DNA of 52,971 nt, from NCBI GenBank assembly GCA_022844015.1, contig JALHMO010000024.1, positions 1 to 52,971 of the forward strand, read 5' to 3'. Position 1 is the stretch's first letter, and the number at the start of each line of letters is the position of its first letter. Below the pieces are notes generated by a model, which made no database searches, was not told where the DNA came from, and worked only from the letters and a program-made list of their open reading frames with translations. The DNA is from Reyranella sp. GTDB taxonomy: Bacteria > Pseudomonadota > Alphaproteobacteria > Reyranellales > Reyranellaceae. The position numbers and the translations under genes were made by a program. This document shows, piece after piece, positions 26,643-35,305 of this stretch.

Positions 26643-27476
26643 TCAGGCCTTCCTCTCGCTCGTCTTCCCGAAAACCTTCTTGAGCTCCAGTGTCGGCGCC
26701 GTCTCGCGCATCCACGCGAAGCTGCCGGCCTTCATCGCCCGCGCGCCCTTCATGAAGGCCGCGAGGGCGAGGCGCGACAGCGCACCGCCGACGCTCACCC
26801 GCTTGACGCCTGCCGCCTCGAGCTGTTCGACGGTGAGGTCGGGGTCGCCGGCGCTCATCACCAGGTTGAGCGGCTTCCCGATCTCGGCCACGACCGTCCT
26901 GATCGTCGCCAGATCGCGCAGGCCGGGGGCGTAGAGCACGTCGGCGCCGGCCTTCTCGAAGGCCTGCAGGCGCCGGATCGTGTCGTCGAGGTCGTTGCGG
27001 CCGCGGATCAGGTTCTCGGCCCGCGCCGTGAAGGTGAACGGCGCATCGAGCGAGCGTGCCATCTCGACGCCGGCCGCGACGCGCTCGACCGCGTGGTTGA
27101 AGTCGTAGACGCGCTCGCCGCTCCAATCCTCGATCGAGCCGCCGGCGATGCCGACCGTGGCGGCATCGCGCAGGATCGTCGCCGCCTCCTTCGGGTCGTC
27201 GGCGTAGCCGTTCTCGAGATCGGCGTTGACCGGCAGGCTGGTCGCCCCGGCGATCGCCCGGCAATTCTCCAGGAGCTCGGCGCGGCTGACGGAACCGTCG
27301 CCGTCGACGCGGCCCAGCGCGTTCGACATGCCGAGGCTCGTCGTCGCCAGCGCCTCGAAGCCCAGCGATTCGAGGAGCCTGGCCGTCCCGGCATCCCACG
27401 GGTTGGGCAGCAGGATGATCCCGGGCCGCGCGTGTAGGGCGCGGAACCGAGCGCCTTTTTCAGCTTGAGTGCGCAT
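26643..27476 (-). CDS. Isocitrate lyase / PEP mutase superfamily protein, copy 1
   Basis: This 277-residue TIM barrel begins FRALHARPGIILLPNPWDAGTARLLE, the opening of COG2513-type proteins. Mg2+-site residues are in NADLENGYADDP and SIEDWSGERVYD. The lyase signature Lys-Lys-Cys-Gly-His is absent. The mutase gate signature Glu-Asp-Lys with Asn-Ser is also not seen; the loop after SIED reads WSGERVYD. It is therefore neither a standard 2-methylisocitrate lyase nor a standard PEP mutase. Oxaloacetate decarboxylase-like or carboxy-lyase activity on another 2-oxo or 2-hydroxy acid is possible. GGAGG lies 7 bases before the ATG. It is divergent from a 2-keto-pentenoate hydratase-like gene. A paralogue is at 29034-29858. 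Confidence 0.83.
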   Translation of the reverse strand: MRTQAEKGARFRALHARPGIILLPNPWDAGTARLLESLGFEALATTSLGMSNALGRVDGDGSVSRAELLENCRAIAGATSLPVNADLENGYADDPKEAATILRDAATVGIAGGSIEDWSGERVYDFNHAVERVAAGVEMARSLDAPFTFTARAENLIRGRNDLDDTIRRLQAFEKAGADVLYAPGLRDLATIRTVVAEIGKPLNLVMSAGDPDLTVEQLEAAGVKRVSVGGALSRLALAAFMKGARAMKAGSFAWMRETAPTLELKKVFGKTSERKA

Positions 27477-27515
27477 CGTCGTGCCTCCATGAGAAGCGCC
27501 GAGGAGAGAGCACGA

Positions 27516-28301
27516 ATGGACATCGCCACGCAACGGGAACTCGCGCGCCTGCTGGCCGATCTGCGTCGCAGAGGACGGCAGCAAAGCGGGCTCGATCCGC
27601 GCCTGGTGCCTCCCGACCCGGCGACCGCCTATCGCGTCGCGGCGCTGGTCGAGGAGCAGCTCGGCTGGCCGGTCGTCGGCTGGAAGATCGCCGCCGCGAA
27701 GGCGGAGATGCAGAAGGCTCTGCGCACCGACTCGCCGATCTACGGCCGCGTGTTCGCATCACTCGTCAAGCCGTCGCCGGTGACGTTCGAGCGCGCCCGG
27801 CTCGCCAGCCCGATCCCCGAGGTCGAGTACGAGGCGAAGCTTGCCGCCGACCTGCCGCCGCGCGACAAGCCCTACACTGTCGAGGAGATCGGCGAGGCGG
27901 TCGCCTCGCTGCATCCCGGCATCGAGATGGCGGAGTGCCGGTTCATCCATGATTCGGCCTTCCCGCCGCTGCCCGCGATCCTGGCCGACGGCGCCGGATC
28001 GGGCACGATCGTCTACGGGCCAGCGATCGAGGATTGGCATAATCGCGACATCGCGGGCCAGCTCGTGACGCTCTCTTGCAACGGCACGGTGCGGCGGACC
28101 GGCACCGCGGCGGCGGCCCTCGACCATCCGCTCGTGCCTCTCACCTGGCTCGCCAACGAACTTTCACGGACCGGCATCGGCTTGAAGGCCGGACAGTTGA
28201 TCAGCACCGGCACGCTGACCGGCATGCTGGCGCCAAAGGCCGGCGAGACCTTCATCGCCGACTTCGGCCCGTTCGGTTCGGTGAGCCTCGCCGTCACCTG
28301 A
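27516..28301 (+). CDS. 2-keto-4-pentenoate hydratase / fumarylacetoacetate hydrolase family protein
   Basis: The 261 residues match MhpD-type hydratases. The N-terminal helix DPATAYRVAALVEEQLGWPVVGWKIAAA is followed by the metal-binding IPEVEYEAKLAADLPP with its acidic pair. HPGIEMAECRF and the C-terminal LKAGQLISTGTLTGMLAPKAGETFIADFGPFGSV complete the hydratase core. The family adds water to 2-hydroxypentadienoate or decarboxylates 2-oxo acids from meta-cleavage pathways. GAGGAGAG precedes the ATG. It is divergent from one PEP-mutase-like gene and convergent with the small membrane protein of the other, so this may be a 2-oxo-acid degradation cluster. Confidence 0.85.
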   Translation: MDIATQRELARLLADLRRRGRQQSGLDPRLVPPDPATAYRVAALVEEQLGWPVVGWKIAAAKAEMQKALRTDSPIYGRVFASLVKPSPVTFERARLASPIPEVEYEAKLAADLPPRDKPYTVEEIGEAVASLHPGIEMAECRFIHDSAFPPLPAILADGAGSGTIVYGPAIEDWHNRDIAGQLVTLSCNGTVRRTGTAAAALDHPLVPLTWLANELSRTGIGLKAGQLISTGTLTGMLAPKAGETFIADFGPFGSVSLAVT

Positions 28302-28388
28302 CCGGGCTGGAGAGCACCATCGTCGCGTCGCGCAGTGAGCCAAAGCGCAGGATCAGGAGATCGAACGCGTAGTTCTCACCGCGACCAG

Positions 28389-29024
28389 CTACTCGATCGC
28401 GGTGAAGTGCAGGCCCTGGATCGTATGGACCAGCTTGGTGAGCCGATTGCGCTGCGACTGGTCGAGCGGCTGGTTGTCGGGTTCCGACTGGAAGACGAGC
28501 TCGGCTTCCTCGAGCTGCTTCACCAGCTTGAACGCCTCGCTCGCCTTCTCCTTGTCGGTCCCGGCCAGCAGGGGCATCAACCCCATGTAGAGCGAGCCGA
28601 GGCTGCGGTTCTGCAGTTCGGGCGACAGCGGGATGGTGCTCTTGAAGATGCCGTCGAGCGCCGCCTTGGCATCGCCCACCGTCTTGGCCCGCCGCAGCAG
28701 GAAGGTCATGTTGTCGAGCCGATGATGGATCTCGAAGCGGTGCGTGCTGAGGGTCTGGCGGTTCTGCTGCCTGGCTTCGTGGTCGTGCTGGATCTGCTGA
28801 ATGACGGCGGCGCCGCCGGTCAGCACCACCGATGACAGCAGCCACATGCCAACCGAGCTGTTGAGGAACTCGAACAGCTTGTGGCCCAAGCCTTGATGCT
28901 CCGCCGGCGGCTGGGGGGCCGCCGGCGCCGCGGCCGCTGCGGCCTCGGCCTCCAGGGACTTGCGGATGGTCTGGCGGTAGTGCTCCTCGGCGGCGATACG
29001 CGCGAGCTCGGCCTCGGTCAGCAT
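28389..29024 (-). CDS. Hypothetical single-pass membrane protein
   Basis: These 211 residues belong to no family I recognise. The N-terminal part is charged and Ala/Pro-rich (about 1-45). One membrane segment lies at about residues 55-75 (VGMWLLSSVVLTGGAAVI), followed by a helical, charged C-terminal domain with HEARQQNRQTLSTHRFEIHHRLDN and a Leu-rich helix. The likely topology is a cytoplasmic N-terminus with a long C-terminal helix bundle. It starts 9 bases after the second PEP-mutase-like gene on the same strand, so the two are probably co-transcribed. No functional link is evident. Confidence 0.6.
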   Translation of the reverse strand: MLTEAELARIAAEEHYRQTIRKSLEAEAAAAAAPAAPQPPAEHQGLGHKLFEFLNSSVGMWLLSSVVLTGGAAVIQQIQHDHEARQQNRQTLSTHRFEIHHRLDNMTFLLRRAKTVGDAKAALDGIFKSTIPLSPELQNRSLGSLYMGLMPLLAGTDKEKASEAFKLVKQLEEAELVFQSEPDNQPLDQSQRNRLTKLVHTIQGLHFTAIE

Positions 29025-29033
29025 CGCCGCCCA

Positions 29034-29858
29034 CTACTCCTTCATGAAAGCATTGAGGTCGGGCGTCGCGATGGCGTGGTCGAGATAGCCGAAGGTGCCT
29101 TTCTCCTTCACTTCCTTCGCTGCATCCAGGAGGCCCGTCATCGCCGCCCGGTAGAGCGAGGTGGCGAGACTGATCCGCTTGACGCCGGCCGCCTCGAGAT
29201 CGGCCTTGGTGAACGACCGGCCCTTGATACCGACCATGAAATTGAACGGCTTGGCGAGCGCACCGCACACTTTCCTGACGGCCTCGAGGTCGGGCAGGCC
29301 AGGCGCCATGAGCACGTCGGCGCCGGCCGCCTCGAAGGATTTCAGGCGCTTGATCACGTCGTCGAGGTCGGGCTTGCCGCGCAGGAACCCTTCGGCGCGG
29401 GCGGTCAGCACGAAGGGGAAGTCGAGCGCGCGCGCCGCCTTCGCTGCGGCGGCAACGCGGGCGGTTGCAGCCTCGATGTCATAGAGCGGTGCGTCGCGGT
29501 TGCCGCTCGCATCCTCGATCGAGCCGCCGACCAGACCGACTCCGGCGGCCTGGCGGATGGTCTCGGCAGCCGCATCCGGACCGTCGCCGAAACCCTTCTC
29601 CAGGTCGGCCGCGACCGGCAGATCGCACGCCTCGACGATGAGCCTCGCGTTCGCCAGCGCCTCCTCGCGGGTGACCTTGCCGTCGCGCTTGCCGAGCACG
29701 CCTGCCTTGGCGCCGCTCGACGTCGCCAGCGCCTCGAAGCCGAGGCCGGCCAGCATGCGGGCCGACCCGGCATCCCAAGGGTTGACAATCACGAAGGCGC
29801 CCGGCGCCTCGTGCAGGGCGCGAAATTTCATGGCCTTCTCGGCCTGGCTGACGCTCAT
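29034..29858 (-). CDS. Isocitrate lyase / PEP mutase superfamily protein, copy 2
   Basis: The 274 residues are clearly paralogous to 26643-27476: FRALHEAPGAFVIVNPWDAGSARML at the start, AADLEKGFGDGP and GSIEDASGNRDAPLYD at the metal site. Again the lyase Cys motif is missing and the gate loop is not of mutase type. GGAGGAACTC lies right before the ATG. It leads a two-gene unit with the downstream membrane protein and is divergent from the adenylate cyclase-TPR gene. Two copies within 3.2 kb, with a hydratase between, suggest duplicated function or two steps on related 2-oxo acids. Confidence 0.83.
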   Translation of the reverse strand: MSVSQAEKAMKFRALHEAPGAFVIVNPWDAGSARMLAGLGFEALATSSGAKAGVLGKRDGKVTREEALANARLIVEACDLPVAADLEKGFGDGPDAAAETIRQAAGVGLVGGSIEDASGNRDAPLYDIEAATARVAAAAKAARALDFPFVLTARAEGFLRGKPDLDDVIKRLKSFEAAGADVLMAPGLPDLEAVRKVCGALAKPFNFMVGIKGRSFTKADLEAAGVKRISLATSLYRAAMTGLLDAAKEVKEKGTFGYLDHAIATPDLNAFMKE

Positions 29859-30027
29859 GAGTTCCTCCGTCGGTGCGCACCCCGCGTCGCCCCGGGCGAC
29901 GCGGTCGCAGTGTGTCGAAATCGAGGCCCTGGACGCAACGAGGATTATTGCGGCGCCGACAAGGATATCGCGCCCAGGCCGGTCCGGCGCTATCGTGACT
30001 GCCGTCGACCACCCCCTCCCTGAAACC

Positions 30028-31773
30028 ATGGAAAACCGGCACACCGAACGCAAGCTCACCGCGATCCTGGCGGCCGACGTGGTGGGATACAGCCGGCTGA
30101 TGAGTCGCGACGAGGAAGGCACGCTGCGCCATCTCAGGTCGCACCTCGCAGAGCTGATCGAGCCGCACATCGCGGCGCACCGCGGCCGCATCGTCAAGCG
30201 CACCGGCGACGGGCTGCTGGTCGACTTCTCCAGCGCCATCGAGGCGGTACGGTGCGCACTGGCCGTGCAGGTCGGCATGTCCGATCGCAATCGCACCGTC
30301 CCGGACGACAGCCGGATCGAGTTCCGCATCGGCATCAATCTCGGCGACGTCATCATCGAAGGCGACGACATCCTGGGCGACGGCGTGAACATCGCCGCGC
30401 GCCTCGAAGCGATGGCCGAGCCCGGCGGCATCTTCGTCTCGCGGGCCATTCGCGATTCGATACGCGACAAGCTCGATGTCGGCCTGGAGGATCTGGGCGA
30501 GAGGCCCGTCAAGAACATCCCTCGTCCGGTGCGCGTCTTTCGCGTGGTCCGGGCCGGCGGGGCGCGCCCGGCCGTGTCTCCGCCTGCCATACCCGACAAG
30601 CCCTCCATCGCCGTGCTGCCCTTCGCCAACATGAGCGGCGATGCCGAGCAGGAATTCTTCAGCGACGGCATCTCGGAGGATCTGATCACCGACCTCTCGA
30701 AGGTCTCCGCCCTGTTCGTGATTGCCCGCAACTCGTCCTTCTCCTTCAAGGGCAAGGCGGTGAAGGTGCAAGAGATCGGTCGCGAGCTCGGCGTGCGCTT
30801 CATCCTGGAAGGCAGCATCCGCAAGGCCGGCAACCGCGTGCGCATCACCGCCCAGCTGGTCGACGCGGCGACCGGCGGCCACCTGTGGGCCGACCGGTTC
30901 GATCGCGACCTGACCGATATCTTCGCCACCCAGGACGAGGTCGTCCAAAGGATCGTCGGCGCCCTGGCGGTCAAGCTCGGCCCGCAAGAGACCCAGGGTC
31001 CGCGCCGCGGGACGCGCAACGTCGAGGCTTACGAATGCTGGCTGCGCGCCCGCGAAGCCCTGGGCAGGGGCACCCGCGACTCGGTGGCACGCGCCAAGCT
31101 GATGCACCGCCGCGCGCTCGAGATCGATCCCGGCTTCGCCGCTCCCTATGCCGGCCTCGCCTTCGCGCTGGTGGCCGACTTCGTGAACGGCTGGTCGGCC
31201 GACGGTGCGGCGACGCTGGCCGAAGCGGAGAACGTGGCACGACACGCCCTGGCGCTCGACGATCGCGAGCCAGTCGGGCATGTGGCACTCGGCAACGTCC
31301 TGGTCTGGCGCCGCCAGCTCGACGATGCCCTGCTGGCCATCGAGCGCAGCCTCTCGCTCGACCAGAACTACGCCCAGGGCCACGCCATGTTGGGCCTGGC
31401 GCAAGTCTACGCCGGCCACGCCGCCGAGGCGCTCGAGTCGTTCGCCAGGGCGAGACGGCTGGATCCGCTGCACCCCGACATCGTCCGGCATTTCATCGCG
31501 CAGGCACATTTCAGCCTCGGGCAGTACGATACTGCCGCGGGCCTGCTGGTCGATCGCATCGCCCGCAATCCCCGGACCGACGCGAGCCGCATGTTGCTCG
31601 CGGCCTGCCTCGGCCATCTCGGCCGCCTCGAGGAGGCGCGCGCGGCGTGGGCGGAGTTGCTCGAGATCAACCCTGCTTTCGCGGTCGCCCAGCGCGCGGC
31701 GGTCCTGCCCTACCGGAACGACGACGACTTCCGACGCATCGTCGAGGGCCTCGCGAAAGCGGGGCTCGGTTGA
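30028..31773 (+). CDS. Class III adenylate/guanylate cyclase fused to TolB-like and TPR domains
   Basis: This 581-residue protein has three parts. The N-terminal class III cyclase (about 8-175) has metal Asp17 in AADVVGYSRLM and Asp61 in RTGDGLLVDF, plus the purine/transition-state segment LGDGVNIAARLEAMA with Asn and Arg. The middle (about 190-320) is a TolB-like domain, SIAVLPFANMSGDAEQEFFSDGISEDL. The C-terminal part (about 330-570) is a TPR superhelix. The metal and transition-state residues look intact, so it could make cAMP. This design is multiplied in alphaproteobacteria and its signals are mostly unknown. I saw no membrane segment. It is divergent from the second PEP-mutase-like gene, with 169 bases between them. 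Confidence 0.87.
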   Translation: MENRHTERKLTAILAADVVGYSRLMSRDEEGTLRHLRSHLAELIEPHIAAHRGRIVKRTGDGLLVDFSSAIEAVRCALAVQVGMSDRNRTVPDDSRIEFRIGINLGDVIIEGDDILGDGVNIAARLEAMAEPGGIFVSRAIRDSIRDKLDVGLEDLGERPVKNIPRPVRVFRVVRAGGARPAVSPPAIPDKPSIAVLPFANMSGDAEQEFFSDGISEDLITDLSKVSALFVIARNSSFSFKGKAVKVQEIGRELGVRFILEGSIRKAGNRVRITAQLVDAATGGHLWADRFDRDLTDIFATQDEVVQRIVGALAVKLGPQETQGPRRGTRNVEAYECWLRAREALGRGTRDSVARAKLMHRRALEIDPGFAAPYAGLAFALVADFVNGWSADGAATLAEAENVARHALALDDREPVGHVALGNVLVWRRQLDDALLAIERSLSLDQNYAQGHAMLGLAQVYAGHAAEALESFARARRLDPLHPDIVRHFIAQAHFSLGQYDTAAGLLVDRIARNPRTDASRMLLAACLGHLGRLEEARAAWAELLEINPAFAVAQRAAVLPYRNDDDFRRIVEGLAKAGLG

Positions 31774-31885
31774 CGCCAGGCCTCGCCAAGGCAGAACCAA
31801 CGCCACCGTCGTCTCAGGCGCAGGCGTGCGTCGCTTGCGTCCTTCCCGATGACATCCGGTCGGGCCGGATTCACCATCGGCCCGC

Positions 31886-32869
31886 TCAGCTCGGCTTGAT
31901 GTTGCCCTTCACGATCACATCGGCCCAGCGCTTCATCTCGCTCGGCATCTTCGCCAGCACGTCGGCCTGCGGGCCGCCGGAGATCACGATGCCGAGCTTC
32001 AGCATGCGCTCGCGGAACTCGGCCTCGCCGATTGCCTCGTTGCCGACCTGATTCAGCCGGGCAACGATCTCGGGCGACACGGCCCTTGGCGCGAACAGCG
32101 TGTAGTTGGTCGCAGATTCGAAGCCCGGCAGGCCGGCTTCCGCCATGGTCGGCACGTTGGGCAGCAGCGGCGAGCGCGTCTTGCTGGTGACGGCGAGGCA
32201 GCGCACCTTGCCGGAGGCGATGTGCGGCAGGTGGGCCAGCACGTTGTCGATCGAGACCTGGACGCGGCCCTCGTAGAGGTCGGCCTGGAAGAAGCTGGTG
32301 CCCTTGTAGGGCACGTGGGTCATCTCGGCGCCGGTCATCTGCTTCAGCATCTCGTAGTTGAGATGAATCAGGCCGCCGAAGCCCGACGAGGCATAGGAAA
32401 GCTGGCCGGGCTTCGATTTGGCAAGCGTGACCAGCTCCTGGACGCTGGTCGCCGGCAGGCTCGGGGTCACCAGCATGGCGATGGTGCCGTTGCCAATCTC
32501 GAGGATCGGCATGAAATCCTTCGCCATGTCGAAGCTCAAGTTCTGATGAAAGTACGGCGCGATCGAGTAGTCGACCATGCTGCCGATCATCAGCGTGTGG
32601 CCATCCGGCGCGCTGCGCGCCAGGGCAGCCCCGCCGATCGTGCCTCCGGCACCCGGCTGGTTGTCGACCACCATGGGCTGGCCAATCTTCGCCGACACCT
32701 TCTCGGAGAACGCGCGCGACACGGTGTCGACGCCGCCGCCCGGCGGATAGGGCGCGATCATGCGGATCTGCTTGGCCGGCCAGGCCTGCGCGCCGGCTGC
32801 GGCGGGCAGCGCGAGCGTGAAGGCCGATGCCGCCATCAATCGGCGGCGCGAGAGGGTGAACAGGCTCAT
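31886..32869 (-). CDS. Bug-family tripartite tricarboxylate transporter binding protein
   Basis: The 327-residue periplasmic protein has an N-terminal leader with a twin-Arg-like SRRRLMAAS stretch followed by an Ala/Leu core and AGAQA cleavage region. The mature part starts WPAKQIRMIAPYPPGGGVDTVSR, the standard opening of Bug (TctC-type) proteins. Other family marks are PAGAGGTIGG-like (here QPGAGGTIGG) and APDGHTLMIGS. These proteins capture small carboxylates for TctAB. No tctA or tctB gene is nearby, so this is an orphan copy, as is frequent where Bug proteins have expanded. The ligand cannot be predicted. Confidence 0.88.
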   Translation of the reverse strand: MSLFTLSRRRLMAASAFTLALPAAAGAQAWPAKQIRMIAPYPPGGGVDTVSRAFSEKVSAKIGQPMVVDNQPGAGGTIGGAALARSAPDGHTLMIGSMVDYSIAPYFHQNLSFDMAKDFMPILEIGNGTIAMLVTPSLPATSVQELVTLAKSKPGQLSYASSGFGGLIHLNYEMLKQMTGAEMTHVPYKGTSFFQADLYEGRVQVSIDNVLAHLPHIASGKVRCLAVTSKTRSPLLPNVPTMAEAGLPGFESATNYTLFAPRAVSPEIVARLNQVGNEAIGEAEFRERMLKLGIVISGGPQADVLAKMPSEMKRWADVIVKGNIKPS

Positions 32870-33127
32870 CGGGTTTCCTCGGTTTCAGACCTTGTCTCCT
32901 ACGAACGACAAGGCGGTTTGTCACGACATCGCTGCCGCCCGGGAGCCTCGGCCCTACAAAAAAGCGCGAGGCGGCACGGATGGCCTTGCCACGTCCGGCG
33001 ATAGGACGCGCTATGCATCCATCGCCGACTCGTTGCTCCTTGAGCGTCGGCGGCTGGGAGACGGCGGCACCGGCTTCGACCGGGAATGCCCAGGGCTCCC
33101 GCTCGCACCGTGACGGAGGGCGCGGCC

Positions 33128-33757
33128 GTGACGTCGATGCTCGAGATGCCCCTGGGACCGACGGTCGGGGCGATTCGCTCCGGTCGATGGCGTGACGCGT
33201 TCACGCTGGCGGCTCTCGCCGTCCTGTTGCTTCTCGCGGCCGTGCCGGCGATGGCGCAAACGCCGGATGCCTACGCCCTGCTGCGCCAGCCCGGCCATGC
33301 CGCCTTCCTGCGCCATGCCGCCACGAGCGGCGCCTACGGCGACCCGCCCGGCTACCGCCTCGATGATTGCGCCACGCAGCGGCTTCTGGTCGAGGCTGGC
33401 CGCGCCCAGGCACGCCGCACGCGCGCGGCGCTGGCCGCCAACGGGGTTGCCTTCGATCGGGTGCTGACCAGCCCCTGGTGCCGCTGCAAGGAGACAGCGG
33501 CGCTTGTCACCGGCCGCGAAGCCGAGATGATGGAGGCACTCGCGAACCTGGTCGGACGCACCGAGCACCGCGATGCCCAGGTCACGGCGCTCAAGGCGTA
33601 CCTTGCCGGCATCGAGGATGCGCGTGCCCTGTTCGTGACGCACGGCATCGTCATCTCGGCCCTGGTCGGCATCAATCCGGCCGAGGGCGAGATGGTGATC
33701 GTTAGGGTCGGCACGGGTGGCACCCCCACCGTCGTCGGGCGCCTGAAGGTGGAATAG
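33128..33757 (+). CDS. Exported histidine phosphatase family protein
   Basis: In the 209 residues from a GTG start, GGAGGG lies 7 bases upstream; the longer frame has no such signal. A hydrophobic stretch LAALAVLLLLAAVPAMAQ near residues 28-45 is a signal peptide or anchor, after a rather long basic lead. The catalytic domain has FLRHAATSG (phosphohistidine His, here with Ala in place of the usual Gly), SPWCRCKETA with the Arg pair region, and FVTHGIVISAL with the second His. This is the SixA/phosphoglycerate-mutase-like branch with short length. It would remove phosphate from a small molecule or peptide in the periplasm; the substrate is unknown. It stands alone. Confidence 0.8.
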   Translation: MTSMLEMPLGPTVGAIRSGRWRDAFTLAALAVLLLLAAVPAMAQTPDAYALLRQPGHAAFLRHAATSGAYGDPPGYRLDDCATQRLLVEAGRAQARRTRAALAANGVAFDRVLTSPWCRCKETAALVTGREAEMMEALANLVGRTEHRDAQVTALKAYLAGIEDARALFVTHGIVISALVGINPAEGEMVIVRVGTGGTPTVVGRLKVE

Positions 33758-33918
33758 GACGCAACACTCGGCGCCGCGACGACCCGTCGGAGCGGGCCGA
33801 AGCGTGACGAAGAAGCAGGGCGCCTTGCCTCCGGCGCCGTGTGGCCGGCGGGAAAGCACGCAGGGGTTCGATACCTGGACGCTCGAGACGCCGGCTCGGC
33901 GGACGCGCACGCCTAAGA

Positions 33919-35157
33919 TCAATGCCAGGTGGCGGGCAACCGGCTAAGCCCGCGCAAAGCGAAGCTCTGTCGCCAGGCAGGGTGGTCCTTCTCGGGCAGC
34001 CTCAGGTTGGGCAGGCGCTCGATCAGGGCAGCGAAGACCAGCTCGCCCTCGAGCCGCGCCAGCTGGGCGCCCAGGCAGTGATGAATGCCGCCGCCGAACG
34101 ACAGCGGACGGATGTCGGCTCGGCCGACGTCGAGCCGGTCGGGATCGGGATACTGGGCGGGATCGCGGTTGGCCGCCCCCAGCAGGGTGATCACGCTCTG
34201 CCCCGGCGGCACGGCAACGCCGCCGATCTCGACCTCCTCGCGGGTCACGCGCACCGAGAGCTGCACGGAAGAATCGTAGCGCAGCAGCTCCTCGACGGCG
34301 TTGGGCAGGAGCGAGGGATCGGCTTTCAGCCGCTCCCACTGGCCGGGATGGCGGTGCAGCGCCAGCAGGCCGTTGCCGATCAGGTTGACCGTTGTCTCGT
34401 GACCGGCGGTGAACAGGAGGTTTATGTTGGATTGCAGCTCCTCGGGCGAGAGCCTGTCGCCCGCCTCCTCGGCACGTACCAACTCGGTGGTGAGGTCGTC
34501 CCGAGGCTCGCGCCGGCGCAGCGCGCACAGCTGGTCGAAGTAAGCCGCCATCGCCCTCGTGCTGAGGTTGGCCGCATCGATCTCGGCGCGCGACATCGGC
34601 GCCGGCTCCAGCAGCCTCGTGTTGACGGTCGAGCCCTCGAGGAAGGGTCCGCGCTGCTCCTCGGGTATGCCCAGCATGTCGCAGATCACTATCACCGGCA
34701 GGCGGTGCGCCAGGTCGCGGATCACGTCCATCTCGCCCCTGTCGATCACGCGATCGAGCTGCTGGTCGACCAGCGCCTTGATGCGCGACCGCATGTCGGC
34801 GACTCGGTGGGCAGTGAAGGCCTTGCTCACCAGGCCGCGCAACCGGGTGTGATCGGGCGGGTCGAGGACCAGCATGGTGCGGCCGGCACTGGCGATGGCC
34901 GGCTCCTTCAGGCAATCCTCGTTGCCGAAGCGCCGCACCATGTCGCCTGTGAAGTCCTTGCCGAGGCGCTTGTCGCGCAGCACCGCGTGGACATCGGCAT
35001 GGCGGGTTACCAGCCAGAAGCCCGGTGGCGCCTTGAGCACCGGCGCGATCTGGCGCAGCAGCGCGTAAAAGGGGTAGGGATCGGCGATGAAGGCCGGATC
35101 GAGCGGATTGAAGGCCGGCAGCGCGGCGCTGGCGGCGAGCAGTGTGGCGTCGTTCAT
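33919..35157 (-). CDS. Cytochrome P450
   Basis: The 412-residue soluble bacterial P450 has all hallmarks. The I-helix is LLFTAGHETTVNLIG (AGxxT oxygen-activation motif), the K-helix ELLRYDSSVQ contains ExxR, and the haem loop FGGGIHHCLGAQLARLEG carries the axial Cys. The N-terminus has no membrane anchor, so it is a class I enzyme needing ferredoxin and reductase from elsewhere. It resembles CYP107/CYP109-style hydroxylases by overall wording; the substrate is unknown. The ribosome-binding site is weak. Two identical 10-base direct repeats lie 40-75 bases upstream of the start and may be its operator. An SRPBCC-fold gene is 148 bases upstream on the same strand. Confidence 0.92.
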   Translation of the reverse strand: MNDATLLAASAALPAFNPLDPAFIADPYPFYALLRQIAPVLKAPPGFWLVTRHADVHAVLRDKRLGKDFTGDMVRRFGNEDCLKEPAIASAGRTMLVLDPPDHTRLRGLVSKAFTAHRVADMRSRIKALVDQQLDRVIDRGEMDVIRDLAHRLPVIVICDMLGIPEEQRGPFLEGSTVNTRLLEPAPMSRAEIDAANLSTRAMAAYFDQLCALRRREPRDDLTTELVRAEEAGDRLSPEELQSNINLLFTAGHETTVNLIGNGLLALHRHPGQWERLKADPSLLPNAVEELLRYDSSVQLSVRVTREEVEIGGVAVPPGQSVITLLGAANRDPAQYPDPDRLDVGRADIRPLSFGGGIHHCLGAQLARLEGELVFAALIERLPNLRLPEKDHPAWRQSFALRGLSRLPATWH

Positions 35158-35200
35158 GAAGCAGACGGTAAGGCGACGCGCGGGTGACGACCACCGCACA

Positions 35201-35230
35201 TGTGTTTCGTCGGTCACACCTGTGTTTCGT
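35201..35230 (-). promoter_or_regulatory. Direct-repeat operator candidate upstream of the P450 gene
   Basis: On the minus strand ACGAAACACA occurs exactly at 35230-35221 and at 35210-35201, so the copies are 20 bases apart and on the same face of the helix. Flanking bases are also partly conserved (GTTAC/GTGAC-CC or CG before each copy). The pair lies 44-73 bases upstream of the P450 ATG, in the 148-base gap after the SRPBCC gene. Such spacing fits a site for a dimeric or cooperative regulator. Confidence 0.45.
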
Positions 35231-35305
35231 GGGTAACGCGGCGGCGCTGCGCCGTCTCTCTCTTTCTCTCGAGCGAATGACGCTTGCGACGGACGCACCG
35301 GCCCT

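Noticed and set aside
26643..27476. 2-methylisocitrate lyase PrpB, to pair with prpF
   Set aside because: The KKCGH active-site motif is absent and prpF is 12 kb away, so a methylcitrate cluster is not supported.
33758..33918. Terminator between the histidine phosphatase and P450 genes
   Set aside because: A GGCGCC...GGCGCC pair is present, but it is short and has no T tract, and in such GC-rich DNA this is expected by chance.
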